A DNA stretch of 64,000 bases from Neospora caninum Liverpool. Taxonomy: Eukaryota > Apicomplexa > Conoidasida > Eucoccidiorida > Sarcocystidae. The stretch is from assembly GCF_000208865.1 (NCBI RefSeq), contig NC_018386.1, positions 186,001-250,000 of the forward strand. Reading direction: 5' to 3'. Positions within the stretch are counted from its first letter, which is position 1, and each line of letters begins with the position of its first letter. The notes under the pieces were generated by a model, which saw only the letters and a list, made by a program, of their open reading frames with translations, did not search any database and had not been told where the DNA came from. The translations under genes were made by a program, and so were the position numbers. Positions 35,766 through 46,662 of this stretch are shown here, piece after piece.

Positions 35766-36769
35766 TTAACCAAAACAGTGCCGGGAATCTGAGGAGAGGA
35801 GAGTGTTTCAGCGCGAGCGGCAACACGAACTCACAAAGGCGTGCGCTGTGCGGCTGCTCCAGGAGACAATCCGAAGACGTCTGGGCTTTTAGACGCGATT
35901 TGGGGCTGGTCCCTTGCGACGCGTTCCGTAGCTGAAATATTGCTCGTGGCGGGAACCTTCGTTTGTGGAGTTTCCGATTCCGTATTTTTGTCTTTGTGCA
36001 CTGCCGACCGCCTGCGGCTCTGGGACGCCGCAAAGCTTCTTGCGGTGTTTCTCGGTTCCAGCTCATGGTGGTGGCTACTGTCAGTTGCGTGGCTCCGAAC
36101 GAGAAGTCCTCTGCATGCGGCCCGCGTTAAATCGAAGCCCCTTGTGTCCCTTTGTGAGTTTCAGTGTCTACGAGAGTATGCGGTGCATGCATTCTGCGAA
36201 ACAGGCGTGCTTCCCTTTGAGGCGCGACACCGTGGAGGTCGGCGACCGCCGATGGCACGAGTGAAGCGTCCGAAAAAACGCTCTTGAGAAATTTCATCTG
36301 CAGGTGCCGGAACGCGTTTTGTGTGCATTTAGTGGACCTAGCAAAAGCACGACAGAGACTACGCGCTAGTTTGGGTGACGTTGAGCCCGTTGGGCATTGA
36401 TTTTCGTGTGGTAGACAGGATGACGATGCTGTCCCGGAGTTCCGCTTTACGTACGTGTTTACTCCCGAATGAGTGGCAAGAACGACGTGGCCAAAAGCGG
36501 TCTGTTGAGGCATCGCTGCTTGCTTTGCGATGAGTAGGAGCCTTTCTGCCAAAGGTCACCAGAGACGTTCTAGGCACTCTTGACAACTTTTTGCACAAAG
36601 TCTATCTTCACCTCCACAAACTGCACAGGACACACGAGTGACGCAAGGCACAGGGAAAGACATGGAACAAGGATAGGCGCAGACCGGAAGCTGACAAGAA
36701 GAATGGAAGTGTAGAGTTTTCGTTGTCTCCGGGATGGTGAACAGAAAGGCAAGAGAACTCGGTGTGTTT
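35766..36769. other. Convergent intergenic region, PDCD5 to pseudokinase
   Basis: About 1 kb between the stop codons of two convergent genes. Short frames only (longest 148 codons, 35841-36287), none with a motif. It should hold both 3' UTRs. Confidence 0.5.
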
Positions 36770-38641
36770 TCACTGGCCATTTGCCTGGCGGACGTCGTGC
36801 GAGAGCCGCTGCTGTCTCTTGAGCTGCGTTGCTCTCTTTTTCTCATGGAAGAAAGAACTTCTGTTCACAGCTTCGGCTGAAGTGATGCGGTTCGAAGGAT
36901 CCGACTCGAACATCTGCCGGAGAAGACGTTGGAGAGAAGATGGCATATCTTTCCGACAGGCGTTCATGGGGAACGGGTTTTGTCTGATGTAGGCAATATT
37001 CGATTCAGAGTCTGGAATGCGTTGGAGGTCTTGGCGAGCAACGAACTGGTGGTACGACGAACGGTCGTACATGCCTTCCATGCACCAAAGCTTGTAGAGG
37101 ATCACCGCCAGTCTCCACGCATCGACAGTTGGGTGAGCTTCTAGAGGCCCGACCAGGTCTTCTTTCTTCTTCGCGTCTCTCCCTTTATAGCCATGCTCGT
37201 GAACGCATACGCGCTCCTCTGGAGAAGCTGTCAAGTCATTCAACGCGAATTCTCGATCGGCGGCACAGTCCATGAACTCTCCTTGCCTCACAACACGGTT
37301 GAGATCTGACAGAAGAACCGTCCCGTCAGGTGTAAAGACGAAACTCGTCGACCGTAAATGCGTGTGCACGAGGCCGTAACTATTGAGGTTCGCAACAGCG
37401 AGAATCATCTGGCTAGTTATGGACTCGAGAACATCGAGTGGCGTAGAACTGAACCACGGCTCCGTAACTTGGTCCGAGTGCATCATGGAAGACTCCAGCG
37501 TGTCGCGGAACCCTGCCGGGTACCATAGGAAGACGTTGAAAACTTTTTCTGACAAAAGGTCGTTCCATTTCTCTTCCGATTCCCCCGAAGAAAAAGCAGC
37601 TTCCTTCCTTCCTTCGGATGTTCGCGATGCCCCTCGCCGACGTCCGGGAGGCGGGGTGCTCTCCCGGACCCCGCTGTGCCGCAGGAGTGCTCCCGGAATA
37701 AGGATGTGTTCCTCTGTGGCCAACTGTTCTGCGCGCCAAGACGGAAGGTGACGCCATATCCTCAGCTCCCATGCGAGTCGCTCTTCCACTTCTTGTTCGT
37801 AGACTCTGTCCACTTCGGCCACAAATCCTTCGAGCATCTGGTACGATGACCGACGCTCCCTACTGGAAGGTGTCTGAGGCAAGTTTGAGAGCAGGTTCTT
37901 CAACGGAATCGAGTCTGTCTCCTGTTTGACTATCGCCGAAACTTTCGTCACAAACAACCCTCGTGCTGCCGCCGTTAACTCGATTCCTTTGAGGTGCATT
38001 GTTTCCCCTGATTTATCTGTGTCGTGACTTGTAAACGCGATAGAATGCGGCGATACCCCCTGCGGGTCCTTGCTGCGTCCGGCACCAAACTCATACTTCG
38101 CAGCACGATCCGGAGCCAGAAAACGAAATGTGTTTGCCTTGGGACCAGTGGCGGAGGTGCGGAGCCCAGCGCTAAATACTGCAAAGCGCTTTTCCTTAAA
38201 GGCATTTTCATTCGCAACAACTTTTGGCCTCTCGGTTTCGGCCAGGATACGAGCAACGTCCTTCAGCTCCGCGGTGTCAATCGCAGAAGATCCTTCGTGG
38301 CCCTCGACAATTTCTTGTGCCACATGAACGGTTTTGTCTTCTACATCGACATCGCCATCCGTAATTAAACGGTCTCTCCAATACGCGACAGATTTTTCTG
38401 AGGCCGCCGCTCTCTTAGCGGTCAAACTGTCTGCATTTTGCCAATGCCTTCGTGTTGACGCACTGTTCTGTCTGACCGTGCCCCAGGAAGCGTCACCTGC
38501 GACCCTTGAGCTCGCCTTGGCGAGGCTCCATTTAGCAAAAAATGAAAAGGCCACATGGCCCCAGAGAAGGATCGAGCATAGTAAGACTGTAGAGATCCTT
38601 GGAAGCCGGAGGGACTGTTTGTCGGTTGGGAGCAAGCTCAT
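36770..38641 (-). CDS. Rhoptry-type secreted pseudokinase (ROP family-like)
   Basis: Single-exon gene, 623 residues, ATG at 38641 and TGA at 36772-36770. Residues about 18-36 are hydrophobic and look like a signal peptide. A long N-terminal region (to about 215) is followed by a kinase-like fold. The catalytic loop reads HTHLRSTSF (426-434), so the proton-accepting Asp is His and the metal-binding Asn is Ser; the DFG position reads DLN (446-448). Structural motifs persist: DAWRLAVILYKLWC (507-520) for subdomain IX and SNRITSAEAV near 583-592 for subdomain XI. This is the pattern of coccidian ROP2-superfamily pseudokinases, which are stored in rhoptries and injected into the host cell, where members bind host factors or active kinases. 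Which ROP it is I cannot tell. An insertion rich in Ser, Pro and Arg (about 323-360) interrupts the N lobe. Activity is inferred absent. Confidence 0.85.
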   Translation of the reverse strand: MSLLPTDKQSLRLPRISTVLLCSILLWGHVAFSFFAKWSLAKASSRVAGDASWGTVRQNSASTRRHWQNADSLTAKRAAASEKSVAYWRDRLITDGDVDVEDKTVHVAQEIVEGHEGSSAIDTAELKDVARILAETERPKVVANENAFKEKRFAVFSAGLRTSATGPKANTFRFLAPDRAAKYEFGAGRSKDPQGVSPHSIAFTSHDTDKSGETMHLKGIELTAAARGLFVTKVSAIVKQETDSIPLKNLLSNLPQTPSSRERRSSYQMLEGFVAEVDRVYEQEVEERLAWELRIWRHLPSWRAEQLATEEHILIPGALLRHSGVRESTPPPGRRRGASRTSEGRKEAAFSSGESEEKWNDLLSEKVFNVFLWYPAGFRDTLESSMMHSDQVTEPWFSSTPLDVLESITSQMILAVANLNSYGLVHTHLRSTSFVFTPDGTVLLSDLNRVVRQGEFMDCAADREFALNDLTASPEERVCVHEHGYKGRDAKKKEDLVGPLEAHPTVDAWRLAVILYKLWCMEGMYDRSSYHQFVARQDLQRIPDSESNIAYIRQNPFPMNACRKDMPSSLQRLLRQMFESDPSNRITSAEAVNRSSFFHEKKRATQLKRQQRLSHDVRQANGQ

Positions 38642-41600
38642 TCTGACTCAACGAGCTCACGAGGAACCTTTGGCATAAATGCAGTGAGTTCCCTTCTCCA
38701 GTGATTTGGTGTTGGCAAGTCGCGCGTGATGGCGCACCTCAGTTTTAGTCAGTTGATGGTACGATAGATGCATTGGAAGGGGGGGAATTCGGAAGCTGTA
38801 GAGCTCCGAGTCTCTACTGCAGAAGAGCAGAAGAATACGGGAGCGACGAGGCAAACTGTGCTGAAGTGGCGGTCTTACAGATTCGCCACTAATGGAAAAA
38901 AAAAGCGTCATGTATTAAAAACGCAGTGCGATTCTGGTGCGAAGTCCATCTCGACGTGTACAGGTGTGGAAGTGCTGGACATTTCGCGGATTCTTGCAAA
39001 GTCATACAGCGCACAAAAAAGCAAACAACTGCACATTTCAATTGGTAAATGGCACTGGCAAGCCTTTGAGCATTCGCATACACTTTGAGGTTCACTCATA
39101 GAAGAAGAGATTTCTCTTGAATAACTTATGTGGGAAGCCGTCCAGCGAGACGCATAAAAGCGAAAGATTTAGCTCCTCCACAGAAGCACTCAATCATCCT
39201 AGTAATGGGTCGAGGTGAAGTCAACAAAACGGTAAGCCTCACTACTTCGGCGTATTCGATATTTTCGCTTGCCAGTGCTACCCTGTTTTGTGACAGGTAA
39301 ACCGATCCGTTTTGTGCTTGCCGTCCTCGTAGCTTGCAGCTGGCCCATACAGTTTCACCTGCTACAGTCGTTACGTTGTTGGCAATGGAGAAAAGGGAGC
39401 TTGCTTCTCAGCTTTCACTACTCAGAGATAAAACGAACTGCCACATCAGTTTTTCCGTGTCCTCATGCGACCGAAGTGTTGCGGCAGCGTTCAGGAGCCA
39501 TCTCCAGCAGCGCCGTACACAATCAATTACTGCGGGTTATGGCATTAGCCGGAAACTATCGAACCTATCTCTTCATTGCAAAGAATATCAAAATGGGATG
39601 TGCACAGGAGTTATTAGAATTCCCTACTACAGTGAAATCCATTGACGCACCTCGACAAATGTGTGAAAATTGATGAGGGGACCTCCGACTATACGGTCGC
39701 TCACTGACATCATGCTTTACATGTGGAATTCAAAATTCGACGACACGACTATTTGGTGTAATAACTCAATTATATTTTTCTACGTGCAAGAGACGCACGT
39801 CTTTCTCTCGGCGTGTGGCTTGCCAGGTATGGAGTGTGCTGATCCGCATTGTCAACGCTGCATGCTCACCGATTTGCAGTCAATACATAAACGACATGCA
39901 GGCAGCATGGTTTCCTGGGATCCCGTCTGGTTTCAGGCGAGAAGTTGATTTTGCGACTCCCAACGCGCTGAAGTTCAGGCTTTCTCTCATCCTTCTGCCG
40001 TCGTGAAAAGTGTTCCCATGTACCGCCGGCGTACGGTACGATGCCCGGTGACTTACCTAGAGGGCAACATCGTGAAGCGTAACAAGTGTTTTTCGTTCCC
40101 CGGGACGTAACCGAAGCCACTGAGCTACCTCTCCTAATACGGTCCACCATTTATTTAGATTCTCGGTGGTCATTACCACCATCCGCTTAAAAATCAAAGC
40201 AAGCAGTGATCTTTGTTGCACCAAGCTGACCGAAGGCACGAATCGGGAACCACCCGAGTGGAGACTGAAACGCATCTCTGAGACAAGTGACGCAAATTTC
40301 AATCTTTTTTTACAGCTACTTCTCAAATCACTAGTGGAGGCCCTGTAACAAGAGGTTTTAGTTGGCGTTCGGGCAACTAGTTTCTCTAGTCACTCATTAG
40401 CGCCTTGGTGACCAGTGGAACGTGTTGAACGATCTTCCGACTCACCGGATTTTTTTTTCTCAGATGTGTGGTGCTATTCACATGTAAATCTTCTGAACGT
40501 TCGATTTTGTTAGTCATTTTACCTAGTTTGAACGTGGGGGCTGCCTAGTCAAGGCATTGCCCATCCGAATGTATTCATCAGCTGCCAAGGTTTTGCAAAT
40601 ATGCAGGAGTTGTTGATCCTAGATTACTTCCACAGTCCTAGGGATGCAACAGTTTCCTCTCCGAAGACCATTGGCGTCACACTCCAGACCAGAAAAGTGT
40701 CAATGTAAATAGTGCACGAGAAAAATGCCTACGTCTATTGCGGCTGAAGTTAGACATTCCATTACTCGCCGTACTGTCTACTGGCTACTGACGCACAGCG
40801 CAACTGTGAGTAAGCGAACATATCTTCATCTGTTTGAGGCTACAATTCAGTACAATACGCACACCGTTAAATTTTATTCATGATCGGGCTTAACTTGTAC
40901 TCTCTTTCAAAGGCAGTCATCCGTGTTCATTGTGGATATGCACTGAGTTGCATGTCTTCCACCGTCGGTTACACCCTTGGTCTGATAAATGGATGTCCTC
41001 TGGTAGTGGTATCGTGCGAACAGTGGTAACAAGGTGCCAATGTGATCATCATGTCGCCACCAGTTCAAAGTCCTCACGAGCAGGGTGTTTGTTGCGGGCT
41101 TTTCGTGGGCCGTTCACCAGTCCCTGGGTCCTTGACTGTCCTGAACTTCAACGGTCTGGTGGCTACGGATGCATCATTTTGATGTACCTGCTGGATGATA
41201 AAACTCGGTGATTCCATGTCGCTTAGATGGAACGTACTCTGTTACCACTTGCATCTCTTTCCATGACACTCTGTCGTCTCCCAGGAACAAACGAATATCG
41301 CCTCGCATAGAAGTCGCAGCTAGTTTTTTTCGAATATGCCGCAAGGGGAGAAGAAGACCCTGAATGGCAAGAGTGTTGATATGAAAGAGAAATCCTGTCA
41401 CTTCCCTTGGTAGGGGGTATAGGGAATACAAACTTCCGCACCGCCTCTGTTCGTGTTGAGACGCGCTTCCATGCCCTCTCGGATGCCCGGTGTCTGGAAA
41501 ACCAAACGCTCCTTAAAATAATTGGCTCTAAATCGCTTTCCAAAGTGGCCTGAAGAGTCAAGTTTCTGCGGTACTCCAATCAACGCCTTAATGGGTCCTT

Positions 41601-42775
41601 GCAAAGTCGAAGAAGAGACACGAAACCCGGGGCTGGGCGATTGACACTGTCAGGTGTGCCACAGCCGACGCGTTGGCCAGACCGTCAAGTGGTCGGGCAT
41701 GCCCATGGAGGCACTTTCCTGCCGTTAGCGGGAGGGTTAGAACTTCAAAAACGACCCGGGAAGCGCTAGTTCATTCGGTGATGTGGGTTGTGCCTCTGTA
41801 TTCTTTGAAGGTGACAAGCTTTTCATCGAGCTCTCTTCACTTTTTGGAGCGAGTTTTCCTCGCTGCTGGAGTGCGTAGGTCCTGGAGTCACCCGGCGATC
41901 GCTGCATGCACAATTTGCATCGCACACACCACTGGTTCGACCGATAGAGGAATCAGGGTTTTCCTGTCGTCCTTTCGCGTTTATTGATCTAAAAGGAGTC
42001 ACTTTCGACTCTCTCTTTTGGATTGGCGCCTTCCTCGAATTCTTCGCGTTCGTTCCTGGAGGTATCGTTGGCATGCGTGTCGCCCAGCCGCTGACTTCTC
42101 TTTGGTACGCGCATCTGAAACCGTCCGTCAAGGTTCGGTAGTGTGCAGATCACCGTGGTGTAAGGTAGACGTTAATGCGAAGAAAGTCCTGATGGTGAAC
42201 TTTCTCTGGGGAGCTCCTCTCTACCGAGCTTTTCTTTCTGGGTAGATCGTTTCCAACCGGTTCCGCAAGTCTCAGGCCGCGCACTCCCCGTGAGCGGGAA
42301 GCTGTACACCTCCCGCAACACAGTATATCTGCAGCCGGTTTCAATTTGGCAGTAACTGTCTTCATAGCGTAGTTCCTTGTTTTCAAGTAAACAAGGCGAC
42401 AACCGACCAGTGTGAGCATTCACTCAACTCGCACTGGTCGCATGTCGCCGCTGCAGGTTTTGTCTTGACAGCCCTCTCCTGGTACCCGCCCAGTGGACGG
42501 TGGACGTTCGTCCAGCGCGCCCTCGTGCAACGCACCTCATAAACGTTGCAACATTCGGTTCTCTTCTGTTTTTCCTTTGTTCTGCGATTTCGACATCCCT
42601 CCAGTCTGGCGCAGGCGACGTGTGTGCGGAGGCAGAAACTGCGCAAGGACAGACGGTGTAGGAAAAGCGGCACTGAGCGCAGCATACAGGACAAAGAAAC
42701 AGAGGAGCCGCGCACACATTGTTAGCTCATCTGAAGGACTCGGAACCCGGCAAGCGCCACGTGGAAAAGCGAACC
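38642..42775. other. Divergent intergenic region, pseudokinase to PI synthase
   Basis: A 4.1-kb region with no recognisable gene. Frames up to 134 codons (39269-39673, plus) have no motif. Two minor features stand out: an ATG at 39205 followed nine codons later by a good GTAAGC donor (39232), and a minus-strand match to the tRNA A-box near 40130. Promoters of both flanking genes should lie here. Confidence 0.5.
40080..40145 (-). other. tRNA A-box-like sequence without a B-box
   Basis: On the minus strand, GGTAGCTCAGTGG matches the internal A-box consensus (TRGYNNARNNG) exactly. Nothing resembling the GTTCGANNC B-box follows within 80 bases, and no cloverleaf closes. It may be a decayed tRNA-derived short repeat or coincidence. 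It is not called as a tRNA gene. Confidence 0.3.
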
Positions 42776-45700
42776 ATGGCGGCGACTCCAGCTGTAGGCC
42801 GCGGTGAAGGCCGGTCCTCCGCTGCTCGACAGAGAATCGACGGCGCTTCTGGCGAGAACACAAGTTTCTATGAAGAGGATTCTCGCTCGCGCTTTTCTGC
42901 TGAGCAAAGACGCGCTCGGGAGTTGCAGGTTTTCCTTTTCGTTCCGAACATAATTGGTACGGTGGGTTGTGCTCGACTGGGAGATGCCTGAGGGCCCCCA
43001 AAGTGAAGCGGGGACTCGGCTCTGCTCCCAGACGTGGCAGCTGAAACCCTCTCTGGTTTTGTCCTCCTCAAGACGTTAAGACTAGCACAGAGACATACAC
43101 GCACAGGAATTTCCCTCGCCGTGTTCTTTCATTTCCCGCGGTGCATCCCCCGTGGAACATACATCGGAAAAGCGAAAGGCGCGCCAAGGCTCGATTCCTG
43201 CTGTGAGAGCTCTTGCGGTTTTTGTATTTCCTCTCAGGATACGTGCGCATCGCGCTGTTGTTCGCGGCTGCAATCGCGTGGCAGAAAGCGTCCACCTGTC
43301 TCTTCTTCTTCTGTTACCTCACGTCGCAGTGCCTTGACGCCGTCGACGGGGAGGCTGCGCGTCGTCTCGGGCAGGGTGAGTGTGTCTCGAGAGTCTTCTC
43401 TCCAGGCAGTGTGGGATTGCAGTCTACGGGGGGGGGGTCAGTCCTCTCCACGCAGAGACAAGTGAACTGCGCCTGCAGCTCCTACCAGAGTCGCATACGC
43501 GGGAATTGCGGTAACTCTTGCAGAACGAGAAAGACGGTAGCCCGCAACCGGGGACGGCCAGCCTCTCGGCGGTGTTAGTTTTCTGCGTGTCCTGTCGACA
43601 TCAGTAGACGCAAGTTTGTAGGGCGAGTCCATAGCTCCAGAAAGCACCTTTTCGCTTGACTCACTTTCACCGTTGCGTCATCCCGCTGAGTGACGGAGCC
43701 GGCAAGCTCCCGGGCGAGTCTGGGCCAGCTGGCGGCACAAGTGCCGGTACACCCGAAACGGAGGAGTGAAAGTGGGGTTTTTTACGCACTTGCTTTCTGC
43801 GGTGTTCTGCAGTTTCCGTTGTCGGAGCGTGCCTAGATCAAGTCGTCGATCGCCTTTCGACGTGTCTATTGTACATCCTCAACGCCTCTGTCTACCCTGA
43901 CTTCGCCTCAGGTGAGCAGCACAGACGAGCAGTGTTTAGCCGCCAGCGAAGACACGATGTCTCCGACACCTTATTTGGAGAATTCTTATTTCAAAATAGT
44001 TTATTACAATATTTAACTGTAAATAATTTTTAAATATGAATCTTTCCCTTCTCCCCACGTCTACCTTCACCCTGCACGCGTGTGCCTGCCTCTGTGGGCA
44101 GTCCATTGCTTTTAGATCCTCCTGTGAAATGGGGATTTGTGCTGTTCCACGCGGTGCCGTACTCTCCCGGTATGGTGTATTTACGCCGGCTCTGCCTATT
44201 ATGTGCCTCGAGACGCTTTCCACAAAAACCTGAGAAGTCCCAAAAACCCGTAGTTAATCTCTCACAGGTTGCTGGCCCTGATCCCTGTGCCGTCTGGGTT
44301 GTTTTCCGGTGGTGCACGATCGACCCGCTCAACTCTCCGTGGCACGTGTCTGTCCAGTGGCCTTTCGTCTCTCGGTCTCCTCCTTTACGCTGTGCAGCTT
44401 TCTTCCTCGCACTGTTTCTAGACGTGGGAGGCCACTGGGTCCACTTCTTCGCCTCGGCCGTCGTGGGCGCCAAGTCCCACAAAACCATGGACCCCGAAGT
44501 GAATCCAGTTCTCGCCGTCTACTACCGCTCTCGTCGTAGGCCTTTCTTCTTCTGCCGGTCTCGCGAATGGGACGTCTCTGCTATTGCGTTGCCTCCCAGT
44601 GTGAAGCCTCCTGGCCTCGCACGTAGCCGATCGAGCGTTCAACGTTCTGCTGCAGAACCGCAGAAACGGTCCACTTGGCGACAAGAGGGGGACTTCCCAT
44701 CTGCCTGTCCGCTCTCATGCGCAGTCTTCTGGAGTTTTTCATGCCTGTGCGTCTTCGAGCATCTGTGGACGCGCACGTACCCAAGGTGTCGATGATGGTG
44801 CAGATGGCAGAGGCTTGGTACGAAACTGCCGTCTCGGATTTTGCCTCTCCCAAAGTCCGATAGGCCGTTGTGAACGTCTCTTCCCTCCCCCTGCTCCTTT
44901 CTAGCCCTCGCGTTTCCATTTCTGCTGCTCGCATTCTCCTTCCATTTACTCTCTCTCTCTGCATGTTGAGAGCTCGAAGCGCAAACGTACGCGTAGGCAT
45001 GCAGATGTGGATACCGGGCCTCGCTGCTGTCCGCTGGAGCTTTCTTTTCCGCCAAGTGTTTTCAATACAGACATTTTCGTGATTGTGTGTGTTTCCGCAG
45101 CGGTCATGTTTTCGGCCATCCTCGGCTTTGAGGGGTTCTTCATGTGTCTCCTCCTTCTCTCTGCGCCGCTTGTCCAGTCCTCCTTTTCCTCGCTACATTG
45201 GATACGTGAGCGGAACGGCAGCTGCTCACACTGAGTAGCGGAGAACCTTCGGTTTTGCTTATCTTCTCTCCGATCTCTGCGCGTTTCCCTTCAATGTTTC
45301 CCCTTGTAGTCGCTCAGCCAGGTCGACGCGAACCTGTGTCTCTCTCTTGTTCAAGACGTTGCCCGCGTGCTGAATGTGCTCGTATACGTCCTTTAGAGTA
45401 GAAACGTGCATGCAGGCAGCCTCTCGTGGCGCAATGTACTTGTACGGATCTGTGCACGTCGTTTTCAAGGTATCTCCAGACCGAGCTCGGGGACACAGGC
45501 GACACAGGGAACTGTGCTGTACATGTGCATTCATACGTGCACCTGTGCATACACGTAAACATATATATATATACCTCCCCAAAGTCGTATGTACTCCTGT
45601 TTAGGTGTCCGTGTCGTGTATCGGTCGTGTGCAGTGTTCTGAGGAGTCAGTGCAGACGACGTAGGCTCGGTCGACGCGTACCTGTCTGTCAACGGGTTCT

Positions 45701-46662
45701 CCTTCCTTCCCCAGTTGCCTTCTTTTGGGGAGGAAAACCCACTGTAGCGACGTTGAGCGTGAAAGCATTCGGACCCGCGTGTGGCGGTGGAAATCCGTTC
45801 GGAAGACAGGTTGATCGACTGCCGTTTTCGTTGGAGGTGTGAATTCAGGAAACGAGGGACAGATGTCTCAATTTTCTTTCGTCAGCCCTCGCCGTTGTTT
45901 TCCCCTGTGTCTTGCCCGTGTTTTCAGTTCTTGTTATCGTCTACGCGACGTCACCCCTGATGCTCTTCAAGACGGTAAGCCGGGATTTTGGCGGGAACAG
46001 CCAGTCGCGCATGCGGCTGACGAACACAAGCAGCGGAGTGGACCTACGAGGGCAGACGAAAGAAGAGATTAAGAGTCGGCGGTTTCTTGGGAATTTGAAA
46101 GCAAATCACAGGCAGAGGAGAGAGACGCAACGGCTGCACGCAGCAGAGAGTGACGGCCTATGCGTTTCGATGCGCGTAAAACACATAAAGGTGCTAGAGA
46201 GTGTCCACGCGCAGATTCACCAGTAAACAGCGGAAGTGGGACGTGCGCAGGCTACAGAGCTCCAGTACGGATTGGGGGAACGAATATGCGGATTAGCCAC
46301 ATGGTGCAAGCAGTGTCTTCGTCGCGATCGCTTTCACGTCTTTTATGCCTCAAGCAAGCAGGAAATACAAGCTGGAATGGGGAAGACAGTAGCAAGTCGC
46401 CTCGTCTAGGAAAAGGTTGGCGCGTCTGTTTGTTTCCTCTTTCTGTCCCTCCGCATGTCCCTGTCTCTTTCCTGAGGCTTTTGTCTCTGACGCTCGCCTC
46501 GTCTGTATCGCTCCCCTTTCCTTCCACCGCTTTTCTCGCCTTTATCTCTCTGCTCTTTGGTTTCCCTTTTGACCACAACAGCTGACAAATCTCCTTCAGG
46601 GACTGTACGGGGCGAGACGGTTGGTTGCGTGCGACATTTTTGCTGCGGCCTCGTCGTCCTAG
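42776..46662 (+). CDS. Phosphatidylinositol synthase
   Basis: CDP-diacylglycerol-inositol 3-phosphatidyltransferase, an ER/Golgi membrane enzyme that makes PI from CDP-DAG and myo-inositol. Seven exons: 42776-42956, 43238-43375, 43813-43911, 44398-44535, 45101-45205, 45928-45974, 46600-46662 (TAG). Lengths sum to 771 bases and all phases agree, giving 256 residues. The CDP-alcohol phosphatidyltransferase motif D-x2-DG-x2-AR-x8-G-x3-D-x3-D is complete: D94, D97, G98, A101-R102, G111, D115, D119, spanning exons 2-3. PI-synthase features follow: LDVGGHWVHFFAS, GAKSHKTMD, NPVLAVYYRSRP and late membrane helices (MFSAILGFEGFFMCLLLL; VIVYATSPLMLF). The first 50 residues are hydrophilic and extend beyond the animal enzyme. 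A potential skipped exon lies at 45715-45809. Confidence 0.93.
43971..44042. other. AT-rich island in a PI synthase intron
   Basis: Some 70 bases, over three-quarters A+T by eye, sit within the GC-richer intron 43912-44397. The composition jump at both edges suggests an insertion, for example a mitochondrial fragment as is common in T. gondii nuclear DNA. No gene identified. Confidence 0.35.
45560..45573. repeat. (TA)n microsatellite
   Basis: Short TA run in the PI synthase intron 45206-45927. Confidence 0.85.

Noticed and set aside
40080..40145. Complete tRNA gene
   Set aside because: Only the A-box matches; there is no B-box and no closing acceptor stem.
44536..45100. Long plus frame through 44.5-45.1 kb as PI synthase coding sequence
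   Set aside because: A GTAGGC donor at 44536 joined to the acceptor before 45101 restores the conserved YYRSRP-MFSAIL junction; the segment between is intron.
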